From assembly GCA_019155205.2 (NCBI GenBank), contig JAHNZQ020000079.1:1616073-1635086 (forward strand): a stretch of DNA of 19,014 nucleotides, given 5' to 3'. Within the stretch, counting starts at the first letter, position 1, and the number at the start of each line of letters is the position of its first letter. This DNA is from Gracilaria vermiculophylla (taxonomy: Eukaryota > Rhodophyta > Florideophyceae > Gracilariales > Gracilariaceae). Position numbers and translations under genes: made by a program. Positions 1-8,326 of the stretch are shown here, piece by piece. The notes below the pieces were generated by a model. That model made no database searches. It was not told the origin of the DNA and was given only the letters and a program-made list of their open reading frames with translations.

Positions 1-2
1 AG

Positions 3-203
3 GTTATGGAAGGTCCGCACCTGAAGGAAGGCGACGAGGTGTTCCTCGATAAACCCGAAGGGAACTCCGATGAACCGCCGGACGTCACGCGCAAGTTAGC
101 GCCGACCACCTCAGGGCCTTTCAAAGTCCTCGCCACCTACAGAAATACTGTCGCCATTGTGGTGAACGGGCTTCGGGATGTCGTCTCCCGTGATAGGGCA
201 TAG
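3..203 (+). pseudogene. Ty3/gypsy (chromovirus) integrase C-terminal fragment
   Basis: This is the tail of a retrotransposon integrase, the part that follows the catalytic core and leads towards the chromodomain. The reading frame is already open at the left edge, so the gene begins outside the window. The peptide contains MEGPHLKEGDEVF, RKLAPTTSGPFKVLATY and VNGLRDVVSRDRA. The same stretch occurs on the minus strand at about 10950-11150 in element C (MEGPHLKEGDEIF, RKLAPTTS, GLRDVVSRDRA), so both copies belong to one family. In element C the frame continues into a chromodomain. Here it stops at a TAG immediately after the shared part, and similarity ends at about position 200, so this copy is truncated. 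The segment shared with C shows no frameshift, unlike C. It is a fragment and cannot be functional as it stands. Confidence 0.8.
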
Positions 204-804
204 GGAGTTTGCAGAAAAACCGGTTCAATGATACCTCAGCAAATGATGGGCACTCTGTGCAAAGCCATCAATCAAAAGAAATGGTACAACAGAGAGTTTC
301 ATCGTGTATCAAACTCTGCCAGGGTTCACCATCATTATTCAAAATTTCGATTACCCGATTGCTGTGCCCCGGCATTTCCGACCCTCAAACATAACATTGC
401 ACAGGTTAACAGTCATTCTGTAGCACGGCAAAATGCAATCGACAGTGCTCTGGGGTGCTTTAAACTGATGGTACACATTCACCAGGCTAACCAACGTTCA
501 TGACCAACTCAGAGTTCATACGGCCGTGATCCACGGTCCTCAAACCCCCACTGCGTCGATGACTCACAGCATCCAGCAACACCACATCCATGTTTCGCTA
601 GCTACGACCATTGACAAACGAGCGTCGTACAACCGTCACACATCCCGGCAGGCACTACAACGGAAACAACAGCAGCTGATGCCATCTCTGCAATGTAGTC
701 GGGGTCGTTCACGCACAACAGCAACAGCACATGAGCGCGGTGCTAGAGGCGCATGCGTGGCGGTTGAGTCATATCATAAAGAGACCACACGTGTTGGTGA
801 ACGA
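204..804. other. Unassigned sequence, no recognisable gene
   Basis: This stretch lies between the integrase fragment and the hairpin at 805. Short reading frames exist on the plus strand (for example 228-503 and the first part of 526-873), but none shows a domain or motif I recognise and their composition is unremarkable. The sequence is moderately AT/GC balanced with scattered CA-rich runs such as caacagcaacagcac near 717. I see no tRNA, LTR end or clear promoter. It may be old intergenic or transposon debris. Confidence 0.5.
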
Positions 805-827
805 CCAGGTCTGCACAGCAGACCTGG
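805..827. repeat. Perfect 10-bp stem, 3-nt loop inverted repeat
   Basis: The sequence CCAGGTCTGC is followed by aca and then its exact reverse complement GCAGACCTGG. The stem is 10 bp without mismatch and mostly G-C, so it could form a hairpin in either strand or in RNA. It lies about 60 bp before the GGC-rich tract. No U-run follows it, so a bacterial-type terminator is not suggested, and in an oomycete that role is not expected. Function is unknown. Confidence 0.75.
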
Positions 828-888
828 CGGCAGCTGCAACTGCGTCTGGAACGGCTGCAACGATGGCCGCTGATGCGTTGAGCTAGGG

Positions 889-1134
889 AGACGGCGGCGG
901 GGGTGGCGGCAGTGGCGGTGGAGACGGCGGAGACGGCGGCAGCGGCAGTGGCGGCGGTGGCGGAGACGGCGGTGGCCGCGATGGGGACAGAAACCGCGGC
1001 CGCAGCGGTCGCCGCAGAGATTGCTGCAGAGGCCGCGGTGGCGGCGGCGTGGATGGCAGTGGCTGCGGTCGAGACGATGGCGGTGGCGCCGGCGGCTAAG
1101 ATGGTGGCGGTGGCAGCGGTGGCGGCGCCTTTCA
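889..1134. repeat. GGC-rich trinucleotide low-complexity tract
   Basis: About 245 bp of imperfect trinucleotide sequence is built from ggc, ggt, gga, gac, agt, cgc and gcc units. The plus strand is very G-rich. Several frames stay open because of this bias: one would encode an Ala/Val-rich peptide, one a Gly/Asp/Ser-rich peptide with one internal TAA, and the opposite strand an Arg/His-rich peptide. Open frames in such a tract are not evidence of a gene. The repeat is best read as a degenerate microsatellite that grew by slippage and then diverged. G-rich runs might allow quadruplex formation, which is inference. Confidence 0.8.
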
Positions 1135-1139
1135 GTACT

Positions 1140-1439
1140 ATAAACGATAGCTAGATAAATCAAGAAACAGAAAGAAAACGCTCTGAAATCCGTCGTTTCT
1201 CAGCTTACACAAGCAAAAATGCCCACATCTTCTTAGCATCATATTCCTCTCCACCACCTTTCGGCGCCAATGCTACCGCAAAATATGCCTCATATGTCAC
1301 CCGAAGGCTGAAGAGATGCCAATGCTGCACATGCAATGCTATCCGGATCGAATGTACGCCGGAAGCTAAACGATGTATTCGCGCCGCAATTCTGTGATTG
1401 AACAAGAAAAGAAACCTATGGCTAACTGGAATAGTATGC
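1140..1439. other. Unassigned sequence, no recognisable gene
   Basis: This stretch follows the GGC tract and precedes the possible integrase remnant. It contains a minus-strand frame (1205-1405) and part of a plus-strand frame, neither with a motif I can name. It could be degraded retrotransposon sequence upstream of the 1440-1601 fragment, but I see no direct support for that. Confidence 0.4.
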
Positions 1440-1601
1440 GCCGGGACCGCGGCAAGCTACTGGCAAAGATTTATCTAGTTCTACCGGGAAAGCCGTCTAA
1501 GCCATTTCATTGTCCAGCCGGTCAGCATGGCATACCGACTGAAGCTGCCCATGGCCAACAAAGTCTTCGAAAACTGTTTTGAAGCAAGGCACTGTTCTTA
1601 A
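1440..1601 (+). pseudogene. Possible Ty3/gypsy integrase C-terminal remnant
   Basis: Two overlapping plus-strand frames together resemble the end of a gypsy integrase, where a basic segment of the type 'KLLAKyiGPf' is followed by 'aYRLkLP'. In one frame I see RGKLLAKIYLVLPGKP (about 1447-1495). In a second frame, from 1503, I see PVSMAYRLKLPMANKVF before a TAA at 1599-1601. The string MAYRLKLP followed by a V-F pair is typical of the region just before the end of plant and oomycete gypsy integrases. If correct, a frameshift near 1490 separates the two parts. The match is short and made by eye, so chance similarity remains possible. It does not resemble the integrase tails of elements B or C closely, so it would be a third family. 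Confidence 0.28.
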
Positions 1602-1658
1602 CGTGGCGGCGCCGGCTTTTTTTGTCTATCTCTTTATATTTTCTAAGCCTTTCTGAGA

Positions 1659-1680
1659 ACATGAGCTGGATGGCTCATGT
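1659..1680. repeat. Perfect 8-bp stem hairpin
   Basis: ACATGAGC, then the six-base loop tggatg, then the exact complement GCTCATGT. It lies just downstream of a T-rich run (ggctttttttgtctatctc near 1615) and overlaps the end of the minus-strand gag-like frame. The stem is short and could be chance; no function is suggested by neighbours. Confidence 0.5.
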
Positions 1681-2061
1681 GGCTCCTATCGGTGTTGAGG
1701 CACGCGCGGCCTCCGGCGCTTGACACATTCTCTCCTTCAGCCGTTCTTTCATACCTTCATACTCCTGCGCGGCGTACCGCCGCGGGCTTGCTTTTTTTCC
1801 TTGCGTTTTTTCCCTTGCGGTCTTTTCGAGCCCTGCTTCTTCTTTTCTCGGCTGCGTCTCTTCCTTCTTGGCGTAATCTATTGGTGTTACAGCGCCAGTC
1901 GATGGCGTGGATTTCCGCGCACTCCAGCGTGTCGTGCGCCGTGCAGTCGTGCAACCTCCGTGGCCGGATCGTTGGTCAGTCCAGAGTGGACATTGACTCC
2001 CTTGAGGCACTTGCCACTCCGATTCCTTCGAGGATTCTCCTTCGGGAAACACCCACTTCAT
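1675..2061 (-). pseudogene. Lys/Glu-rich gag-like fragment
   Basis: A 128-codon minus-strand frame begins with an ATG at 2061 and ends at a TGA. Its C-terminal half is very rich in Lys, Glu, Arg and Ala (for example EYEGMKERLKERMCQAPE) and would form charged helix, as in the tail of many oomycete gypsy Gag proteins. A second overlapping minus frame (1757-1954) contains DCTAHDTLECAEIHAIDW followed by another basic run. This recalls the Cys/His box plus basic tail of Gag proteins that carry a C-x-H-x-C type knuckle. Both frames are open, and a frameshift between them could explain why each has only part of the expected features. The matching plus strand is strongly pyrimidine-rich, so part of the charge bias may simply reflect base composition. 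I could not connect it to a protease or RT, so the Gag call is tentative. Confidence 0.3.
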
Positions 2062-2169
2062 CGCGTCCGTTCATTCAATCTCTGTGGTGCAACGCTTCTT
2101 TGCGGGGGATGTGATGGACTTCATCATATCGGCCGGTGACGCCGGAAGTGTAGCTATGACTGGTAAAAT

Positions 2170-3142
2170 CCCCACATGATGGATTGTACACGTGTGATAC
2201 GGACAGAGCCATGGTACAATTGGCCATATTTCGGGAATGTTTATTTAATATTATTAATTACCGTGGCACGTTACAGTGCGCGCCACCCTACTCAGTGCGC
2301 CGGCGTCGCCGCCGCCGCACCAGTAAAGGACGGGGAAGGGTACGCGACCTGGGGTTTGGCTCTAAATCGCTTCGAATTCGCGAGCTACACAACTCCACCT
2401 TGGAGGGATATCGCGGAGCCCACGAAGGGCTTATCCACCCTGCACATCCTAAAGAACCGAATACTTGGATACTTATTTCCTCTATTGTCGCGTTCGCCCT
2501 GTATAGAGAGATTCCTCTCTGCAGTGCCATCCATTTACGAGTTGCTCTTGCGACTCACTCCACTTCTTACTTCTTTTCCTTTTCCTCTCTTCTTTTGGGT
2601 AGCTTTCCCGCTATCCGCGGCAATGCCGACATCACGTCGCGCCCACCACACGTGGGACTCGCTCTGTTTCTTGAAGATACCACACTCCCCGCTCCTACGG
2701 GCACTCCGGTCTCTAGCTCGACCTTCTTGCGCAAGTCGCGAAGGGTTGATCCCGGTTTTACACCCGGCACGTTGGATCATCCCCTAAAAGGGCTCTTTCC
2801 CTGCGGCACCTCGTGAGAGGAAGATCCGGAACGTCTTCGTGGTGTTTTCCTGTCTCCGGACATTGCACTACAATCTCCGTGAAGGTGCAAGTCTCATAGA
2901 CCTCTCGTCTGCGCCCCCGTCGGCCTCCACTGGATATGAACGTACGCCCTGCTATGGTCCTCCATACCTCGCCCGCTTGCGGTTGCCCGGCTTCTCCGCG
3001 AATTCCACGATGGCGGCTTGATGCGGCTCCCTCTCCAGTCGGGCGTGTAACCACGGGTCGCTTCAGAGGTGGTGTCAGATCGCTCTCCTCAGGTCCTATT
3101 ACGCGCTCAGTTCCCATCCATCAGGCTTCATAGACCTTCAGC
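2170..3142 (+). promoter_or_regulatory. Leader region of element A, candidate 5' LTR plus untranslated leader
   Basis: Nothing here resembles a conserved protein, although long frames stay open on both strands because the sequence is GC-rich. Its position directly before the Gag start at 3143 suggests the 5' LTR and untranslated leader of element A. Supporting details are weak. An AT-rich patch lies at 2235-2265. A TCACTCC at 2555-2561, followed by CACTTC and a long pyrimidine run, resembles oomycete initiator elements (TCAYTYY-like). A CA at 2768-2769 is followed three bases later by TGGATCATCC, which could be an LTR end and primer-binding site. I found no second copy of this sequence in the window, so LTR status cannot be confirmed by a repeat. 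Confidence 0.3.
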
Positions 3143-3694
3143 ATGTCTTTTCTGACTTCGGCGCCTTTGTCTCCATCGAATCCTGAGGTGTTGCACGCCT
3201 CGACCGGTGCACCGTTCCATCCAGGAGAGCATTTCGATCATCGCGCCACGCGGGTCTTCGTCCTGTTCCATGACAGGCGCGTAAGTCTCCCTTGCCCCGT
3301 GGAGGATTAAATTCACCACTTCGGACCATACCTGCAGGCGATGTGATTCTGCGCCGTACCAAAGGTTCCGTGAATTAACCAGAAGCGGAACTGGGTGAAT
3401 GCCTATCGCTCTCACTAGCTCCACACTCCGGTGCAAGATGACAGCGCTCCGACCACGGTGGGACACTGCGATACTCCATACTTGAGGTGCGCCGAAGAAC
3501 GTGAGATTCAGGCACGATTGCAGGTACTCTTTCACAAAAAGAGCTCAATCCAACGAGCGGGGCGACCCGAAAGCATTGCCGATAGATGCTCTGCCCTGAC
3601 GGTGTTGCCATTCGATCCCCACTACGATCGCCTCTACTGGCTCGACTAAAATCGACGGGGGACGCACCTTGCGCACGAGACTCGAGAACGTACC
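3143..3694 (+). pseudogene. Element A gag, 5' part (interrupted by element B)
   Basis: This is the N-terminal part of a large Gag-type protein of a Ty3/gypsy retrotransposon. Gag would form the particle that packages element RNA. The frame starts at ATG 3143 (MSFLTSAPLSPSNPEVLHA). It carries protein-like stretches such as GEHFDHRATRVFVLFHDRRV, NQKRNWVNAYRSH, CAEEREIQARLQVLFHKK and FDPHYDRLYWLD. In-frame stops occur at 3308 (TAA), 3344 (TGA), 3371 (TGA), 3416 (TAG) and 3647 (TAA), with no frameshift. The frame is cut by the LTR of element B at 3695 and continues in the same phase at 9012. I assign it to Gag because of its position after a leader-like region and because the right-hand part becomes Pro-rich and then helical, as in other oomycete Gags. 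I cannot name a conserved capsid motif. Long minus-strand frames here are antisense shadows. Confidence 0.6.
3689..3694. repeat. Left target-site duplication of element B
   Basis: CGTACC lies immediately before the TG of the 5' LTR. A near-identical CGCACC lies at 9012-9017, one base after the CA end of the 3' LTR. Collapsing the two copies restores the codon phase of the interrupted Gag frame, which supports this pair as the integration duplication despite one mismatch and one extra base on the right. Confidence 0.6.
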
Positions 3695-3952
3695 TGTAGT
3701 GGATGCCCAGCAGGCAACCACGCAAGGCACCCACGAAACACCGGTAGATAGGTTCAATTTTAATCCACCATACCATTCATCGTCAACCATGAAAGCCAAG
3801 AATGGCATGCGCTCAGGTATGGTTTCCGGATTGGGGAACACATGGATAGTATTAAAGATACTGACACAACCCGACCAAGTAAACAAGGAGGGCATCAAAC
3901 AGAGAAGCCTCCATCTCTTTCACAACCTTGCGCCTTCCTACCGTAAAGCGCA
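3695..3952 (+). repeat. 5' LTR of element B
   Basis: The LTR starts TGTAGTGGATGCCC and ends AAAGCGCA, so it has the usual TG...CA ends. It aligns without gaps to 8753-9010. It would carry the promoter and the RNA processing signals of the element, but I see no clear TATA box. A minus-strand frame across this LTR has an equivalent across the 3' LTR and is a shadow, not a gene. Confidence 0.92.
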
Positions 3953-3972
3953 AGGTGATCACTGCCGATACA
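3953..3972 (+). promoter_or_regulatory. Candidate primer-binding site of element B
   Basis: The bases directly after the 5' LTR read aggtgatcactgccgatac. A tRNA-primed element should start here with TGG; GGTGATCAC would fit if the first T has mutated to A. The tRNA cannot be named from this window. Position is right, sequence support is weak. Confidence 0.25.
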
Positions 3973-3997
3973 AGGTATCGCATTCGTTCGATCCACA

Positions 3998-5089
3998 ATG
4001 GCGTCCGCATCACCACCGATATCAGATTATGATAACGCCCAGAGCGAATTTGCCCTGAAACAGCCATCTCCCTTTTCTTTTTCAATAAGCCACCCGAAAC
4101 ATTCCCTGACCGACCCCCGATCTATTCGAGTTTTTCTTCGCAAATACGACCTGTATGGCAAAGAAGTAATCTCTCATGCTTCTCAATTAGCAGTGATAGA
4201 ATCAACAACCGCGGAACCAATGCGCCCGGTTAACGTAGCATACTGCGTATACCCAGAATGGTTGGAGCCCCCAATTGCTTTAGAGTATAAATCTGGGTTG
4301 ACGTCAATTTCTCAACTAACAGACGAATTGCTACGTAGGTATCAAGAATCAGTAGCCAAAGAAGAGAAGTCATCTGCATCCATTGCCTCAATAGACTTTA
4401 TCATCAAGAAAGAACTATACATGGACATGAATGAACCCTCTTCGCGTTTGAGAATGAAACGTTTATTAACGTCCTACTTGTCCGTCCTCCAATCCAATGG
4501 AATGCTTTGGATAGTAGAGGAACAGCAGAAACTTGCAGTCAAACACCTTTTCGGGGCCATCAGACCAAGAGCACTCCAGCAAAGGCTTGATAACGATCTA
4601 TTACGTGCTCATAATAAGCTCAGGAAAGACTTGAAGTGTTATATGAAGCACGCACCAGCAGCAGCAGACGCATTTCAAATCATGGACAACGGCCCGCCTA
4701 CAAAATCTAAGCAGACGAAACCTGGCAAGCCCTCAAGCCAATCAATAGCAAGTGCTCCACAGGGAGATGGCAAGAAAGAGTCATATTCCTCTACAGCATT
4801 TAGAACATTTCGGAAACGGTCCCGTAGTGGACCTCGCCCTTTCCCACACCCGCCATGCTTAGAAAAACAAGCCCAACACTGGATAGACGACTGCGATTTA
4901 GCTGCTGAAAAGGATAAAGAACATCTGAAAGCAGAATTTGCTGTTAAAAAAGTCGCAGACGGTCCTATAAAGTCAACGAGATCAAAGAAAAAGGCAGCTG
5001 ATGAACGTTCTAGCACGGTTGGACAATTACGGGCGATAGCTACGAAGAACTCTCTTCTCTGCTCTGTCAAAGTTTCTGATGGACAATAA
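3998..5089 (+). pseudogene. Element B gag
   Basis: This 363-codon frame encodes the Gag of element B, which would assemble the particle and bind element RNA. ATG 3998 is the first start after the LTR (MASASPPISDYDNAQ). The N-terminal two thirds are mixed helical, with LRKYDLYGKEV, LTDELLRRYQES and MKRLLTSYLSVLQSNGM. The last third is basic and Ser/Lys-rich (PPTKSKQTKPGKPSSQS, RKRSRSGPRPFPHPP). The segment HPPCLEKQAQHWIDDCDLA is probably a decayed zinc knuckle of the kind where a Cys pair precedes 'H.i.DCp', with one Cys missing. The frame ends at TAA 5087-5089 but continues in phase into the protease, so that stop may be a mutation or the natural gag-pol boundary. Gag itself has no internal stop, making it the best preserved part of the element. 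Confidence 0.8.
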
Positions 5090-5500
5090 ACGTCAATTGA
5101 TTCAACCGGCCGATGCGATGGTGAAAGCGGTAACAGTCTGGTGTCACCCCATCTTTCCGAAAAGGCCGTAATACGGGGCATTGGGAAAATAGCAGGTATC
5201 AAAACTGTAAACTTGGCAGCCGCACTTAAGAAAGACAGAAATGACACCGCCGAACAGTTTACATTCTCCCGTATCTGGACGGTACCCCAAGCAATTCTAT
5301 ACCTGGCATCAGGAAGCTTAGTGCTCATGAACATAACATTCCTCGTCGCCGATGACGACCTAGCCTGCCAAGACCTTTTGATAGGTCGCCCTGTGCTCGA
5401 ATATCTTCGCATCGATACGCACACATTGCTCGACAATAATCTATTTGCATTGAATGGCGCAGATTGTTCCAGAATCGGAAATTCATGCACCCTAGACTAA
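5090..5500 (+). pseudogene. Element B aspartic protease
   Basis: This segment follows Gag in the same frame and corresponds to the pepsin-like protease that cuts the Gag-Pol polyprotein. The part corresponding to the active site reads DSTGRCDGESGNSLVSPHL; the expected D-[ST]-G-A is disrupted, so the enzyme should be dead. The rest is well conserved: VIRGIGKIAGIKTV, the hydrophobic strand GSLVLMNITFLVADDD and the C-terminal signature LLIGRPVLEYLRID, where retroviral-type proteases carry a 'iLG...L' element. A TAA at 5498 ends the segment. The family is identified by position and by the LIGRPVLEYL region rather than by the active site. Confidence 0.75.
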
Positions 5501-6487
5501 GTCAGTCGCATCATATTTACTCGAACCAACGGGCACATTGACTCTTACGTGAAAGAACTGAACAACAAAGACAGACCGCATGTTAACTACTGCAATTCTG
5601 GGAAGTCATAAGCCCCCTTTCCCAACCACTCGCTTCTAGACCCAGTCAACTGCACGCAACACGAAGAAATACTTCATGCAGTACACAAATCGGTCCAAAT
5701 ATCAAAAACCCACGGCATGGAAAATCAGGATAGGTCTCGCCTATAGGACGTTTTACACGAGCACGTCATCATCTTCCGACCCTTTCTGTCATCTGGGCCT
5801 TCAGCGAAGGTCAAACCGCTCCAGATCGTCCTCAAAATAGACGCCAAAGCAACACGAGTCCGCCTACGCAGGTACTCTCAAGACCAACGCGCTTTTTTGA
5901 ATACGTTCTTCTCTGACTCAATTCGTACAGGAATGGTTTACGGAAACCCAACATGCGCATGGGCCTCAGCACCACTTATTGTCCCGAAAACTGGTTCAAA
6001 GAATTTTCGTTTCACGGTGGATTTACGACCGATTAATAAGTACACCGTCAGAAATCAACACCCCATGCCGAACATTGAGCAAAAACTAATCGAACTGGTA
6101 GGGTTACAATATTTCGCAACATTCGATCTCTCACATGGTTACTGGCAGTTTCCGCTGGATAAAAACTCGCAAGAGCTCCAATCCTTCATCAAACCCGATG
6201 GCATGTTCTCACCGACAAGAGTATTACACGGCACAACGAACGCAACAACGCACTTGCAGTCAGTCCTCGCGGAAACGTTTCCACATGAATTGCTCAAACA
6301 TATGCTGTACTGGCTGGATGTCATTCTGCTTTACAACTGCGCCGTCGACGGTTTAATTGAAGACATTCGGAAACTCTATCATACTTGCGCACAGTTCTCA
6401 ATTCAATTTCATCCTGGAAAGTGTGTACTTTTCGCGAAATCCATTTGCTGGTGCGACAGGATTGTGTTAGCAGATGGATTTAGATAA
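5501..6487 (+). pseudogene. Element B reverse transcriptase
   Basis: This is the RNA-dependent DNA polymerase of element B. The linker 5501-5830 contains stops at 5609 and 5744. The palm and finger motifs then follow in order: VYGNPTCAWASAPLIVPK, FRFTVDLRPINKYTVR, FATFDLSHGYWQFPL (first catalytic Asp present), TRVLHGTTNATTHLQSVL, then the active-site box, and HPGKCVLFAKSICWCDR. The active-site box reads YWLDVILLY; Ty3-type enzymes need two adjacent Asp (here L-D-D is expected), and the second is Val. Polymerase activity should therefore be lost. TAA at 6485 replaces a residue just before DPKELEGL. Codon frame is otherwise unbroken with the upstream protease and downstream RNase H. Confidence 0.9.
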
Positions 6488-7426
6488 GATCCCAAAGAAC
6501 TAGAGGGATTGGTATCCATGCCACCACCTAGCACGGGAGCCCACCTCTAACAATTTGTCTATGCCCTGCAACAGGTGAAGACGGGGATCCCAGACTTTGC
6601 GCACATCATCGCGCCGCTGCACGAACTCATGGAACTTGTAGATGAAAAAGCTGGTAAGCAAACCAAACGTGCGGTGAGTGCCATATCTCTAGATTCTATC
6701 AGTTGGGTACAAAACGAACTAGACGCTTTTAAGCGTTGAAAAACTGCTTTGGTCAACACCGTAACTTTAGCACTTCGCGACGAACGTCAACGTCTTCTCA
6801 TCTACACAGACGCCTCGGACATTTTCTGGTCAGGCATTGTAACTCAAGTACCTTTTAAAGACATGTCACTACCGCACAAAGAACAACGCCATGAACCCCT
6901 TGCGTTTTGTTCTGGACGAGTCAACGCAACTTAATTGGGCTGGAAAACGTTGGAGAAGGAAGGATATGCCATCATGGCTACCGTAGAGCGCATGAATTGG
7001 CTCGCGGCCATGGCACCAGGTTTCGACCTGCATACTGACCACAACAACCTCATCTTCCTCTTTGACCCACTGTCTCTTGCTCCCGATCTCTGCAAGTCGT
7101 CAAAGCGTAAAATTTTGCGCTGGGCCGTCCGTCTAAGGATTTATTCGTACACATGCTATCACATCAATGGGTTTGACAATGCGTGGCCAGATCTCTTAAC
7201 GCACTGGTCCGGGCCAAAGACGATTCGTCGGCTGATCAAGATTCCCGCCCTGCCGACGACTAACACAGATACATTCGACTGGCCATCTCCTGGAGAACTA
7301 GTCGAAGTTCAGAAGGAATACATCAACAGCAGACCTCCCCGAACACTTCAATCCGGTGGACTTCGGAAAACGCCCGACGGTGCAATATGGATACTTGAGG
7401 CAGCTGATAACTTACAAATTCGATGA
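6488..7426 (+). pseudogene. Element B RT connection and RNase H
   Basis: The region after the polymerase domain holds the connection segment (MPPPSTGAHL, VKTGIPDFAHIIAPLHELME) and the RNase H that degrades the RNA strand during cDNA synthesis. Motifs seen: LLIYTDASDIFWSGIVTQ with the first Asp, EQRHEPLAFCSGRVNAT and LGWKTLEKEGYAIMATVER with the Glu, and FDLHTDHNNLIFLFDP with the next Asp. DNAWPDLLTHWSGP is the usual end of the domain. Stops at 6548, 6737, 6932 and 7424 interrupt it, all in phase with the rest of pol. RNase H catalytic residues appear present, unlike those of the protease, RT and integrase. Confidence 0.85.
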
Positions 7427-8326
7427 TGTATCATCCGTCATACGGGTTCTTCAGGACACAGAGGGAAGCCGACAACCACGAGGACCCTAAAACACCATTA
7501 TTATTGCAATACGCTTTCAGATGACGTACAGGCATTTGTTAAATCCTGCATCCACTCTATCTCCACACTTGTAGGTGAGAAAGTACCCCGACCATTTGGA
7601 CCCGTTTTACATGGAACTAAATCCAATAATATTCTTCAATTCAACTACATCGACATATCAAAGAGCCACGTGGGTTCAAAATACATCTTAGTGCTACGCG
7701 AAGATCACTCCGACTATAAGTGGTTTTTTGAAACAACAGGAATAATGGCATACAATGCAGTAATGGCAATCATCGACTGGTTTGCAGCTTTTGAAGTTCC
7801 TCAAGGTCTCATGTCAGATGTACCATCTCATTTCAAAAACGAAACTCTTCGTCTAGTTTGGAAAGGCCTTCGTGTACCCCATCACTTCACGCTCGCGTAT
7901 ACACCTTGGAGTAATGGCGCCGTTGGACGTCTTGGAAAAGAAGTTTTTTGTAGGTTTCGCGCACTCGTGTCGGAACTTCAAATGGAATTCGAGGAATGGC
8001 CGGATTTTCTCCGGATCATTCAAATCATTTTAAACAACTCTCCGTCTCCAAATCGTCGCAACGTGCCTCCCCTGACAGCATTCACTGGCATTGAAGCATC
8101 CCTACCGATCGCCACCTTTCTGAGGACAAGTACTATAGCAACAATGAGTATCAGCGTCGCACAGCTTGAACGCTCTGTAAATGTCAAGGCTTTGAAAGAC
8201 AGAGTTGCCGAACTACACCCTTTGATACAAAACGCTGGGGCAAACAACCGCCCCATGTCTCTTACACGAGCATCAAAAATTCAGCTTCCTAATTTTTCTA
8301 GGGGTAATTTCGTTCTAGTTGCTTAA
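7427..8326 (+). pseudogene. Element B integrase
   Basis: This would insert the cDNA into host DNA. The zinc-binding part reads IIRHTGSSGHRGKPTT then FVKSCIHSIS, leaving one clear Cys (the second expected Cys is Ser). The core begins NNILQFNYIDISKS, where the first catalytic Asp should stand at FDY but is Asn. The second Asp is present in GLMSDVPSHFKNETL. The catalytic Glu should follow NG.V in HHFTLAYTPWSNGAVGRLGKE but is Gly. Two of the three D-D-E residues are therefore missing. The later part (LNNSPSPNRRNVPPLTAFTG, KIQLPNFSRGNFVLVA) is typical of oomycete gypsy integrases. The TAA at 8324 interrupts the link to the chromodomain. The calls of missing residues rest on my knowledge of the family pattern. 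Confidence 0.87.

Noticed and set aside
774..1163. Arg/His-rich minus-strand frame of 129 codons
   Set aside because: It is produced by the GGC-rich trinucleotide tract, which leaves several frames open at once.
2176..2816. Two overlapping plus-strand frames of more than 200 codons
   Set aside because: Neither shows a domain, both lie in the leader region of element A, and minus-strand frames are open over parts of the same DNA, which points to GC bias.
3128..3535. A 135-codon minus-strand frame at the left of element B
   Set aside because: It overlaps the plus-strand Gag frame that starts at ATG 3143 and rejoins across element B. Although the minus frame also happens to read across the insertion site, it has no recognised motif and no start or end that fits an element.
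3545..3898. Minus-strand frame across the 5' LTR, with a counterpart at 8720-8953 in the 3' LTR
   Set aside because: The two frames resemble each other only because the LTRs are repeats; the differing flanks and substitutions show no protein-level conservation.
4675..5490. A 271-codon minus-strand frame opposite element B gag and protease
   Set aside because: The plus strand encodes recognisable Gag and protease in a frame shared with the rest of pol; the minus frame has no motif.
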